NCBI GenBank assembly: GCA_028869725.1
Contig: JAGWRJ010000745.1
Coordinates: 1 to 9,528, forward strand
Source: Alphaproteobacteria bacterium
Lineage (GTDB): Bacteria; Pseudomonadota; Alphaproteobacteria; Micropepsales; Micropepsaceae
DNA: 9,528 nt
Reading direction: 5' to 3'
Under the pieces are notes generated by a model. The model was not told the origin of the DNA and did no database searches. It saw only the letters and a program-made list of their open reading frames with translations. Positions 1-7,050 of this stretch are shown in pieces. Made by a program: the position numbers and the translations under genes. Each line of letters starts with the position of its first letter. The first letter of the stretch is position 1.

Positions 1-1056
1 AATGGCATGGGCACTGCTTAGTTCATGAAACACCGACAGGAAGGGCCGGCCGGACATCAGGCCCGGATAGATCTTTGATGCCGTATAATGAGGCTCGAGC
101 GAGCCCACGAGCAGATTGGCACCGCTCGTTGCAACGATGCGCAGCGCGTCCAGAAAAGGCACCCGCACTGGCTCTTCGCGTACCATGTCTGCCAGCCCTT
201 CGGCGCACACGATATCGCTCAACGCATAGGCTGAGCCGTCGGGCTGATTGCTGGTTCCGACAAAGCGCAGACGCAGACGCGCAGCCAGGCCAGGGTAGTC
301 GCGCCGCACCAGGCTCAATGCGCGCAGCACTGTTTCATGCACAGGAATGGCGCGCGGCGTGACTGTGCCCACGAATGATACCGTAAAGTATTCCCCATCC
401 GTAGGCTCTGCCTCGCGCGCTATCCTGCGGAAATCATCCGGATCACCGCCGATCGGAATTCCGGCCATGCGTCGCAAATCAAGCCAGGGATACCGCTCGG
501 CCAATTCCACGTTCTGCCGGTCCGAGACTGAGGTGATGAAGGCGGCGTTGCGTACGGCGCGCGGTTCAAGCAGCAAGGCCAGCCGATGCGTCACGCCAGC
601 TTTCGACCAGTAGGGCTCAAGGCCCCCTACATGCGAAACCCAGGGATCCTGAAAATCCAATACCACCGGTATCTTGAAGCGGCGCCGGATCCAGCCCGTC
701 AAGGTCATGTGATAGAATGGACAACCGGTCATGAACACAACATCGAAGCGGCCAGACGCCAGTAGCCTGGCCAGTTCCGCTCGCAGATAGCCATAAGCAC
801 GCAGCGAAATGTCACCGATGCCAACCTTGGCAAGAGTGTCCAACGGCAATGCCGGTATGCGGATGATCTCAAGATCTTCCGGCAGCAGAGCGGCCAGCGG
901 ATAATCCGTCGCGCCCTTCTGAAATCGCTCATCGACCGTCAACACAACGGGGTGCCAGCCAAACATGGGCAGACATTTCGCCATATGCCGGGCGCGATGC
1001 ACGCTTGCCACGGAACTTGGCGGAAACTCCAGGGACACAAGCAGAACGTTGTTCAT
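1..1056 (-). CDS. GT-B (GT4-like) glycosyltransferase, 3' end cut by window edge
   Basis: Open for 352 codons from the ATG at 1056-1054 to base 1, with no stop, so the C-terminus lies outside the window. The protein probably transfers a sugar from an activated donor to a growing lipid-linked glycan in the cytosol. The N-terminus (residues 4-42) reads as a Rossmann strand with an FPP turn and an HRARHMAKCLP helix followed by GWHPVVLT. This resembles the acceptor domain of GT4-like enzymes. Further marks are DFQDPW at 134-139, SFVGT at 227-231 opening the second Rossmann domain, and TASKIYPGLMSGRPFLSVFHE near 325-345, the donor-site helix region. No signal peptide or membrane segment is visible. 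The start lies 1 bp after the stop of the upstream aldo/keto reductase gene (TGA-G-ATG), so translation is probably coupled. Fold and class are fairly sure; the sugar and linkage cannot be told. Confidence 0.88.
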   Translation of the reverse strand, partial: MNNVLLVSLEFPPSSVASVHRARHMAKCLPMFGWHPVVLTVDERFQKGATDYPLAALLPEDLEIIRIPALPLDTLAKVGIGDISLRAYGYLRAELARLLASGRFDVVFMTGCPFYHMTLTGWIRRRFKIPVVLDFQDPWVSHVGGLEPYWSKAGVTHRLALLLEPRAVRNAAFITSVSDRQNVELAERYPWLDLRRMAGIPIGGDPDDFRRIAREAEPTDGEYFTVSFVGTVTPRAIPVHETVLRALSLVRRDYPGLAARLRLRFVGTSNQPDGSAYALSDIVCAEGLADMVREEPVRVPFLDALRIVATSGANLLVGSLEPHYTASKIYPGLMSGRPFLSVFHELSSAHAI

Positions 1057-1057
1057 C

Positions 1058-1885
1058 TCAGTGGCCAAGAGCCTTCACGAAGAGCTCGAGATGGGAAATC
1101 GAGCCGGTATTGAAAAGTATGGACGCGTTGCGGCGTAGGATAAGCTCGCGGCGGGCGCGCGCGGCAAGAGCCGTAGCGACCTCAGCGGCCAGTTGGGCTT
1201 GCGTCCCTTGCCCGAAAGCCTCAGTCTCCGGTTCCAAACGCCCCAGGTTAAAGAGCCGCAGTTCAGGCGCACTGGCGTAAGCATCCGCATCAGCGATGGC
1301 TACCTGTACAATCTCGGGATCACCGGTTCGAGCGATCATGTCGCGTACATTGTCCCGTGCACCGCTTACACCCCAGCGTCCGATTATCCCGCGCCTCTTG
1401 AGTTCGGCAAGTTCATCGCACAGTCCCAGCGCAAACTGCCCCTCGATGCGCTCATGAATGAGCAACGCATCGACATGATCGACACCGAGACGACGGAGGC
1501 TTTGCAGAACCGCGGTAGTCGCGCTGAAGGGAAATTCGTGTGGCCTGTGCGACGCAGGTGCCCTTTCGGGTAATGGCACCATCGCGCCCGCCGTCTGCTC
1601 TTTGGCCAACAACCGGCGCAGAGTGCGATAGGGTTCACGTACCCACGCGGCCGCCCAGCCCAGAGGCGTTGGCAAAATCCCGAACTTGGTGGTGATCTCG
1701 ACGGTTTGCCGTCTCGACCCAAGGGCCCGCGCGAGCACGGTTTCGGCCGTGCCAAGACCATATGAGGGTGCCACATCAAAGCGTCGGATCCCCAGGCCAA
1801 GTGCCGCCTCGACCAAACGCCTGGACCGGCCATAAGAACTGCCCCCGGTCAGATTGTGACAGCCAAAGATGATCCGCTCGATCAT
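1058..1885 (-). CDS. Aldo/keto reductase family protein
   Basis: A 275-residue TIM-barrel NAD(P)H oxidoreductase, expected to reduce a carbonyl to an alcohol in the cytosol. The catalytic tetrad of the family is visible: D37 and Y42 in FDVAPSYGLGTAE, K67 in EITTKFG, and H144 in DALLIHE. The strand-6 motif RWGVSG is at 170-175. The C-terminal part is short for the family (about 300-330 residues is usual), and the typical cofactor-loop sequence is replaced by ILFNTGSISHLELFVKAL near the end. A cofactor preference therefore cannot be read. The ATG overlaps the stop of the GMC oxidoreductase gene in an ATGA, and a glycosyltransferase gene follows 1 bp downstream. Its position between polysaccharide genes suggests a sugar or sugar-lipid substrate, perhaps the keto product of the neighbouring flavoprotein; that link is inference. 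Family assignment is firm, substrate unknown. Confidence 0.9.
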   Translation of the reverse strand: MIERIIFGCHNLTGGSSYGRSRRLVEAALGLGIRRFDVAPSYGLGTAETVLARALGSRRQTVEITTKFGILPTPLGWAAAWVREPYRTLRRLLAKEQTAGAMVPLPERAPASHRPHEFPFSATTAVLQSLRRLGVDHVDALLIHERIEGQFALGLCDELAELKRRGIIGRWGVSGARDNVRDMIARTGDPEIVQVAIADADAYASAPELRLFNLGRLEPETEAFGQGTQAQLAAEVATALAARARRELILRRNASILFNTGSISHLELFVKALGH

Positions 1886-3459
1886 GCAGCGCTGCGCCTG
1901 TGCGTTTCCATCGACCTTGCCAGGTGTTGCGCCAAGCGCACGCCAAGAGCAGCTGCAGGAAGCGTAGGATTGGCATAGTCCGCACGCGGGAATACGGCCG
2001 CACTGCAGACGTAGAGCCCCTCTACACCATGAACGCCAAGATTGCTGTCCACTACACCGTCGCGCGCTGAAACACTCATACGCGCGCCGCCTGCATGATG
2101 CAGGCCTTCGTCTGCACCTTGGGCGAATGCCTCAGGATCATGTAGCAGCCCCGGATCAATCTCGGCACGGCCCATGCCTTCAGCCTCAATCCATGCGGCA
2201 GCACGCTCGGCCAGGGTTCGCAGTACAATCCCTTCCTCGCATCCGGTGCGCCAGTGAAGCTTCACGCGCCGTATGCCGAGGCAGTCAAACCCTGTCGCGA
2301 GCTCAAGACGGTTTTGCCAGCGTATCGGCTGTTCGATGGACGCACGCAATATCGGGCTTCCCCGGAAATATGATCCGATGCGGCGATGGCGCAGGTAACG
2401 CCAGGCCAGAGGCCCTACCTCGCGCACGCTACTGGCCACCGCGGCCCACATTTTGGGCATTGAGTGCGGCAGGGTGCGCGGTGTCATGGTACGCAGCAGC
2501 AGGCGCAGCTCGGCAAGCGAATTTCGTAAATTGCCCGGAGCACTCAACATCACTACGCCGCAAAGATCCTCCGCCTCGTCAAGCGCGACTCGGCCGAAAA
2601 GCTTCCACGTCTGTTTGACGCCATAGCCCACCGCCGGATCGAAGTAGTCTGCCAGCCTTTGCTGCGACTGTACCGCAACCTTCGCGACTGCGGCCTCCAG
2701 ATGCTCGCAGAAGCCTCGTCCGAGCCAAGGCAGCTCATGCCAGGGCTGGGCCCACGCGTCTTCGGCAGGCTGCAATAAAAGGCGTACAGATTCGATGGTA
2801 CCCGCTGCAATGATCACCACCCTGCTCGTAAAGACACGCCGGTTCTGATCGCGCGTTCGCGCTACAACACCACGGACCCGGCCGGTAGTGCGATCAAGCA
2901 CAATCGCACTCGCGGCAGCTCCAAGTACAATGCGGATACGCCTGGAGCGCTCAAGTTCGGACCATACCGTCCGCGTCCACTTGGGCGCCGAAAGCCAGGT
3001 TGTCGCGATCGGCTCAAGCCTGAAGCGCGCCATACGCGCCTTCATGTCCGGCATAAAATCCGGTGGTGTGGGCATGGTCTGAGATGCCCCCAGAAGACGG
3101 GAGGCAATCTTGAACGGCGCGGCAAGCTCGTCAGCATCGATCGGCCATGGGCTCCGTGGGCCGTCCAGCGTAGTCGCATGAAATCGCGCCAGCTGGCCAC
3201 CCCAGAGATTGAGCCCGCCCCCCAATTGACGGGTCCGGCCCAGCTGCACTCCTTCGAGGACCTGATCTGAGAACTCAACATTCAGGCAATCACGATCGCG
3301 TCCGTCCGGCAGATCAACGCCGGCTTCCAGCACCGTAGCCCCCACGCCAAGCTCGGCCAGACGCCGCGCGATGACAAGCCCGACCGGACCGGAACCGATG
3401 ACAAGCACCTCACCAGAGCCGTCGCTTTCGTCTGGCAAACTCTGTGCATCGCAGATCAT
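1882..3459 (-). CDS. GMC-family FAD-dependent oxidoreductase
   Basis: A 525-residue flavoprotein of the glucose-methanol-choline type, expected to oxidise an alcohol carbon with FAD. The FAD-binding Rossmann motif GSGPVG is at 22-27, with E45 (VLEAG) placed to bind the adenosine ribose. RQLGGGLNLWGG (77-88) and PWPIDADEL (104-112) follow, then VVIIAAGTIESVRLLL (214-229), the second FAD-contact strand. The C-terminal GMC signature is complete: HHAGGARM (454-461), VVDSNLGVHGVEGLYV and NPTLPAAALGVRLA (from N497). H454 and N497 align with the catalytic His/His or His/Asn pair of the family. There is no signal peptide or membrane segment, so it is probably cytosolic. The ATG overlaps the stop of the upstream glycosyltransferase gene (ATGA), and its own stop overlaps the aldo/keto reductase start the same way. 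The electron acceptor and substrate are not evident; context suggests a sugar or a lipid-linked sugar. Confidence 0.9.
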   Translation of the reverse strand: MICDAQSLPDESDGSGEVLVIGSGPVGLVIARRLAELGVGATVLEAGVDLPDGRDRDCLNVEFSDQVLEGVQLGRTRQLGGGLNLWGGQLARFHATTLDGPRSPWPIDADELAAPFKIASRLLGASQTMPTPPDFMPDMKARMARFRLEPIATTWLSAPKWTRTVWSELERSRRIRIVLGAAASAIVLDRTTGRVRGVVARTRDQNRRVFTSRVVIIAAGTIESVRLLLQPAEDAWAQPWHELPWLGRGFCEHLEAAVAKVAVQSQQRLADYFDPAVGYGVKQTWKLFGRVALDEAEDLCGVVMLSAPGNLRNSLAELRLLLRTMTPRTLPHSMPKMWAAVASSVREVGPLAWRYLRHRRIGSYFRGSPILRASIEQPIRWQNRLELATGFDCLGIRRVKLHWRTGCEEGIVLRTLAERAAAWIEAEGMGRAEIDPGLLHDPEAFAQGADEGLHHAGGARMSVSARDGVVDSNLGVHGVEGLYVCSAAVFPRADYANPTLPAAALGVRLAQHLARSMETHRRSAA

Positions 3460-4718
3460 GTCGCCGCCTGTGCCGAAGAGTGCTGTCCACGTTCGGCGAG
3501 TTTCTCCTTGATGAGATTCACCAGGCGATGGGCTTCAAGGTCCCAATTATATCGGCTCTGTCCCAGCTGCCAGGCATCCGCACGCGCCTTTGCCAACCGA
3601 CTGTGATCAAGCAGATAGCTGTCGAGCACGTTAGCCAGGGCCTGCGCATCACCGACCGGGAATGTCGCCATGGCATCGCCCAGCTGTGCCGCAAGCTGGC
3701 AGTGAGCGGGAATATTGCTGGCCACACAGGGCACGCCTGCCAGCAGATAACTGAAGATCTTGTTGCCCAATGCGATGCGCCGATTCGTTTCCTCGCCGGT
3801 TTCGCCGGAAAATCCAAGATCGTACCCGCAGGCCAGCCGCTCAAGATCATCGGGCAGCGCCGGATCCAGTACGTGAAGCCGCTCAGAGACCTCCAGCTGT
3901 CTGGCCATGGCCTGCAAATGCTCGACGAACCCTGCAGCCGGCGTACCTCGCACATAAAGATGCGGTCGACTTTTAGCGTGCGCGATGGCCTGCACCGCAG
4001 TTTCCAATCCGCGTCCTGAACCAATGGTCTGCGAGAACCAGTAGAGACTTGGCCCTGGCCTGACCTCGCCCAAAGCCGTGGGCGCGGAGGGGGCATTGGC
4101 CCTCGGAAAGACGTTGAGGATCACGGTTGGCAGCGTAATCCCGTAGGTATCGACATAAGCCTCTGCGATCAGCGGAGCTGCCGCTGTCACGTAAAGTGCT
4201 CCCTTCAGAAGCCGGCCCTCGATCGCCCGCTGGATCTTTCGGTGAAGCTCCACACCAGGGCCGTCGGTCTGCTCGCCAAGGTGGTAATCCTCCGCGTCGA
4301 ACGCATATGCTGCACCGTGCCGTGCAGCAAGCGCTGCTGCCACGGGCAGAGCCTCGACGTAGTGGGCAATGTAGAGATCGGCAGGGGCCGAGTGCGAGAG
4401 AGCGCCTTGGAGCAGAGGGGTAATCGCACTGATCGCGAAGGGCGCCAGGCGCTCCTGTTTGAACGTCGCGAAGGCGTAACGGGCAAAGAGCTGCACCATG
4501 CGCCGCAGGCGCCAGCTGCGCAGTCTGCGCAGGTCAAGCCGCTGGCTTTGCCAGCCGGCATTATGCAGCACCGCTGCATCTCGCCGATCTACAATATCCA
4601 GCGCGCGTGTCGACAGCACATGGACCTTGTGCCCCCTGCGCGCCAGCGCCTCCGCTTCCTTGACAACTCGCGGATTTGAGCCCAGCGCGCCCGGCGTGAT
4701 GATCGTGATCGATGCCAT
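3456..4718 (-). CDS. GT-B (GT4-like) glycosyltransferase
   Basis: A 420-residue cytosolic glycosyltransferase of the two-Rossmann-domain type. The N-terminal acceptor domain begins ITIITPGALGSNPRVVKEAE (4-23), the SNPRVVKEA pattern common in GT4-like enzymes of surface polysaccharide clusters. It continues with DLYIAHYVEALPVA (114-127) and FDAEDYH (140-146). The donor domain opens at SLYWFSQTIGSGRGLE (224-239), in place of the usual G-x-L-x-x-x-K-G loop. NRRIALGNKIFSYLLAGVP at 312-330 marks the nucleotide-sugar site. The second acidic residue usual in this helix (NKxFEY) is serine here (S323). The ATG shares one base with the stop of the preceding gene (TAATG), and its stop overlaps the GMC gene start (ATGA). 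Class is clear; donor and acceptor are unknown. Confidence 0.9.
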   Translation of the reverse strand: MASITIITPGALGSNPRVVKEAEALARRGHKVHVLSTRALDIVDRRDAAVLHNAGWQSQRLDLRRLRSWRLRRMVQLFARYAFATFKQERLAPFAISAITPLLQGALSHSAPADLYIAHYVEALPVAAALAARHGAAYAFDAEDYHLGEQTDGPGVELHRKIQRAIEGRLLKGALYVTAAAPLIAEAYVDTYGITLPTVILNVFPRANAPSAPTALGEVRPGPSLYWFSQTIGSGRGLETAVQAIAHAKSRPHLYVRGTPAAGFVEHLQAMARQLEVSERLHVLDPALPDDLERLACGYDLGFSGETGEETNRRIALGNKIFSYLLAGVPCVASNIPAHCQLAAQLGDAMATFPVGDAQALANVLDSYLLDHSRLAKARADAWQLGQSRYNWDLEAHRLVNLIKEKLAERGQHSSAQAAT

Positions 4719-6028
4719 TAGGCAGCCGAAGGCTTCAGGTCATGGGCCGCCGAATGCGGGACTGCAGGCCATGAAAACCCTCGCGCGAGGAGGCCATCGC
4801 GCAGCGCCGTCATGAATTCACGGCGATATTGCGGCCATTGCCGGGCTTTGGCGGTGGCAAGAGCCGCCGGGCGCATTGCATTTAACTGGTGTCTGTGGTC
4901 GAGACACCAGCCTATCGCATCCTTGATCGCCTGCGCATCATGAGCCCGAATGACCAGACCATTTTCATGGTGGCGGATCAGATCGGCCGCACCCGCACGG
5001 TCGGTTGTGATCACCGGCAGGCCGCGCGACAGCGCTTCGGTGACCACGAGGCCGAAGCCGTCCGAAAGAGTTGGAAATATCAGCGCGTCCGCCTCCTCGA
5101 ATTGCCGCAGAAGATCCTGTCGCGGGACCGCTCCCTTAAGGTGAATGAACTCCGGAATGCCGACGCAGGCCCGTGCGGGTAGCGTGACGGTCCCGTAGAT
5201 GTCGATCTCAACACCCTGCAGAGCCGAGTCACGGCAGGCATCCAGGAGATAATGCGCCCCCTTTCGGACACTGAATGTCCCGGCCCAGATCAGACGCAAT
5301 GGTCCCGACACCGCACGCGGCCGCGCCTCGTCGATGGTTGGTGGTGCAGCCAAGGGCACGACAATCATCCGCGCGCCGTCAGCGCCCTCAGCGACATGGG
5401 AATTGCGGGTCACGGTCGAGTTGCAGACGATGAGATCAGCGTCAGCGATTTCGGTGTCGCGCCGTGCCTGTCGCTCTGGAAAGCGTCGCTTGAAGTAACG
5501 GTCCTGCACAGCTCTGAGTTCAGGAAAGCGCTCGGATTCGCGGGCGAGCAAACCCTCCAGACTGCGGCTGCTCAGCGACGGCAGGTCCAGAATGCGGATC
5601 GTGCCCACCTGCTGTGCAACGGCGAAAGCCTCCCGCGCAGTGTACTCATAGGCATAAAGCGCGTAAGGCGCCCTCTCGCGCACCAGGCGGGCGACGTAGC
5701 GGGTAAAATCATGGGACATCAGATCCCACAGTGTATCGACGAAATGGGCGCCAAACCCGGCCTGGAATGCGGACGTGCGCAGCAGATCCAAGCCTGTACG
5801 ACGCAGGAGCTTCTCGGACGGCACTAGGTCCACGCTGCGGCGCATGAGACTATGGCGCAGGCGCGCAGAACTCCGGCCGGGCAACCCGCCCAAGGCCCTT
5901 AGCGCACCATCATCGGCGTGCACAGCGAAGGTGGTTACGAATGCCTCGAGCATCTTTTCTTCCAGCATGGCAAGCGCTATCTGCTGCGCGAATTCGCCGG
6001 TGCCGGGATAGGCCACCAGAATGCTCAT
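4718..6028 (-). CDS. Glycosyltransferase family 4-like protein
   Basis: A 436-residue retaining-type GT-B glycosyltransferase. The C-terminal donor domain is the recognisable half: LRLIWAGTFSVRKGAHYLLDA (about 244-264) carries the R/K pair that contacts the donor phosphates (R255, K256). PTLSDGFGLVVTEALSRGLPV (319-339) is the nucleotide-sugar helix. Its EX7E motif appears as D323-x7-E331, an Asp in the first place. The N-terminal domain (MSILVAYPGTGEFAQQIALA, 1-20) is more divergent and probably sets the acceptor. ILDLPSLSSRSLEGLL (146-161) and DLIVCNSTVTRNSHV (198-212) are further family-like segments. The ATG overlaps the stop of the upstream glycosyltransferase gene (ATGA). It probably adds one sugar of the exported chain; which one cannot be read from sequence. 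Confidence 0.9.
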   Translation of the reverse strand: MSILVAYPGTGEFAQQIALAMLEEKMLEAFVTTFAVHADDGALRALGGLPGRSSARLRHSLMRRSVDLVPSEKLLRRTGLDLLRTSAFQAGFGAHFVDTLWDLMSHDFTRYVARLVRERAPYALYAYEYTAREAFAVAQQVGTIRILDLPSLSSRSLEGLLARESERFPELRAVQDRYFKRRFPERQARRDTEIADADLIVCNSTVTRNSHVAEGADGARMIVVPLAAPPTIDEARPRAVSGPLRLIWAGTFSVRKGAHYLLDACRDSALQGVEIDIYGTVTLPARACVGIPEFIHLKGAVPRQDLLRQFEEADALIFPTLSDGFGLVVTEALSRGLPVITTDRAGAADLIRHHENGLVIRAHDAQAIKDAIGWCLDHRHQLNAMRPAALATAKARQWPQYRREFMTALRDGLLARGFSWPAVPHSAAHDLKPSAA

Positions 6029-7050
6029 GCCGCAAGTCCGATCCGTGCGCGGTAAAGCCTTTCGTAGCTCTCGACTACGGCGCGATCGCTATAATGGGCC
6101 TCCACACGCGCGCGGCAGGCGGCGCGCGCGATGGTGGGCACACGATCAACTGCGGCCACAAGTCCGTCGACGCCCTCCCTCACAAACCCAGTGATGCCAT
6201 CATCGACGACTTCGCACACAGCGCCCCGTGCCAGCCCGAGCACGGGCGTGCCGCAGGCCATGGCTTCAGCCATTACGATTCCGAACGGTTCATCCCAAAG
6301 GATCGGCATCAAAAGGGCCGCAGCCCCACCCAGGAGCCTGTTCTTCTCGGCATCATTCACCGGCCCGATATACTGGATCCGATTGCCATCAACTTCGGAA
6401 AGGACATGGGTCTTCACCCATTCTTGCTTCTCGTCAGGAATATTGCCGGCAATAATAAGACGGCGTCCGCTTTCCCGTGCGATACGAATGGCAAGATGCG
6501 GCCCCTTGATCTCTTCAACCCGTCCCAGAAAGACAAGCGGGGCGTCATCCGCGACCTCAGCCTGAAACTGATAGGTGTCGAGCGGCACGCCATTGGGTAT
6601 CACCGTCCAGGAGCCGATGTTTCTGACGTCCTCAATCATCCAGGCACTAATCGCCGTAAAGCCAAGACTGCCGCGCGACAGCTGATAGCCCAAGCGTACC
6701 GTTCGCGGCGTGACAGCCCGCTGATACGTCATGAGCTTCGGCACGCGCATCGGTAGGATAGGCATCATGTAGGCGATGCGCGAAAACGAATGCACAATAT
6801 CAAATTGGCCTTCGAACTGCCCCCTCGCCAGGGTCGCCGCGTTGGCAAGTGTCGCCCCGATGTCGGTGCTGCGCAGCCCTGGCCAGGGAATGAGCCGACC
6901 GGCACTATGACTGTCACGATGGGCAAAGAGGGTAACGTCATGTCCTTTTGCCACCAGTCCACGCGCCAGCATGTCTACGATGCGCTCGATGCCCCCGTAA
7001 AGAAGCGGAGGGACCGGTAATTCCGGATCAGCGGTCAGTGCGATCTTCAC
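6025..7050 (-). CDS. Glycosyltransferase family 4 protein
   Basis: A 341-residue GT4 enzyme with the most canonical motifs in the window. The N-terminal PPLLYGGIERIVDMLARGL (14-32) is the typical glycine-rich acceptor-domain entry. FDIVHSFS (83-90) and FTAISAWM (131-138) follow, then IPNGVPLD (151-158) at the domain hinge. The donor domain has VFLGRVEEIKGPHLAI (173-188), with R177 and K182 for donor phosphate binding. A full EX7E motif is present in WDEPFGIVMAEAMACGTPVL (E254, E262). The start is GTG at 7050-7048, inside the end of wzt (GTGA overlap), without an obvious Shine-Dalgarno, so coupling to wzt translation is likely. At 341 residues it is compact but complete. It probably transfers a sugar from a nucleotide donor to the glycan exported by the adjacent transporter; specificity unknown. 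Confidence 0.93.
   Translation of the reverse strand: MKIALTADPELPVPPLLYGGIERIVDMLARGLVAKGHDVTLFAHRDSHSAGRLIPWPGLRSTDIGATLANAATLARGQFEGQFDIVHSFSRIAYMMPILPMRVPKLMTYQRAVTPRTVRLGYQLSRGSLGFTAISAWMIEDVRNIGSWTVIPNGVPLDTYQFQAEVADDAPLVFLGRVEEIKGPHLAIRIARESGRRLIIAGNIPDEKQEWVKTHVLSEVDGNRIQYIGPVNDAEKNRLLGGAAALLMPILWDEPFGIVMAEAMACGTPVLGLARGAVCEVVDDGITGFVREGVDGLVAAVDRVPTIARAACRARVEAHYSDRAVVESYERLYRARIGLAA

Noticed and set aside
729..932. Small minus-strand open frame (67 codons)
   Set aside because: It is out of frame within the edge-truncated glycosyltransferase, which reads uninterrupted through this region with family motifs.
5941..6756. A 271-codon open frame on the plus strand
   Set aside because: It is antisense to the GT4 gene at 6025-7050 with its complete EX7E motif. 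No family motif or ribosome-binding signal supports it.
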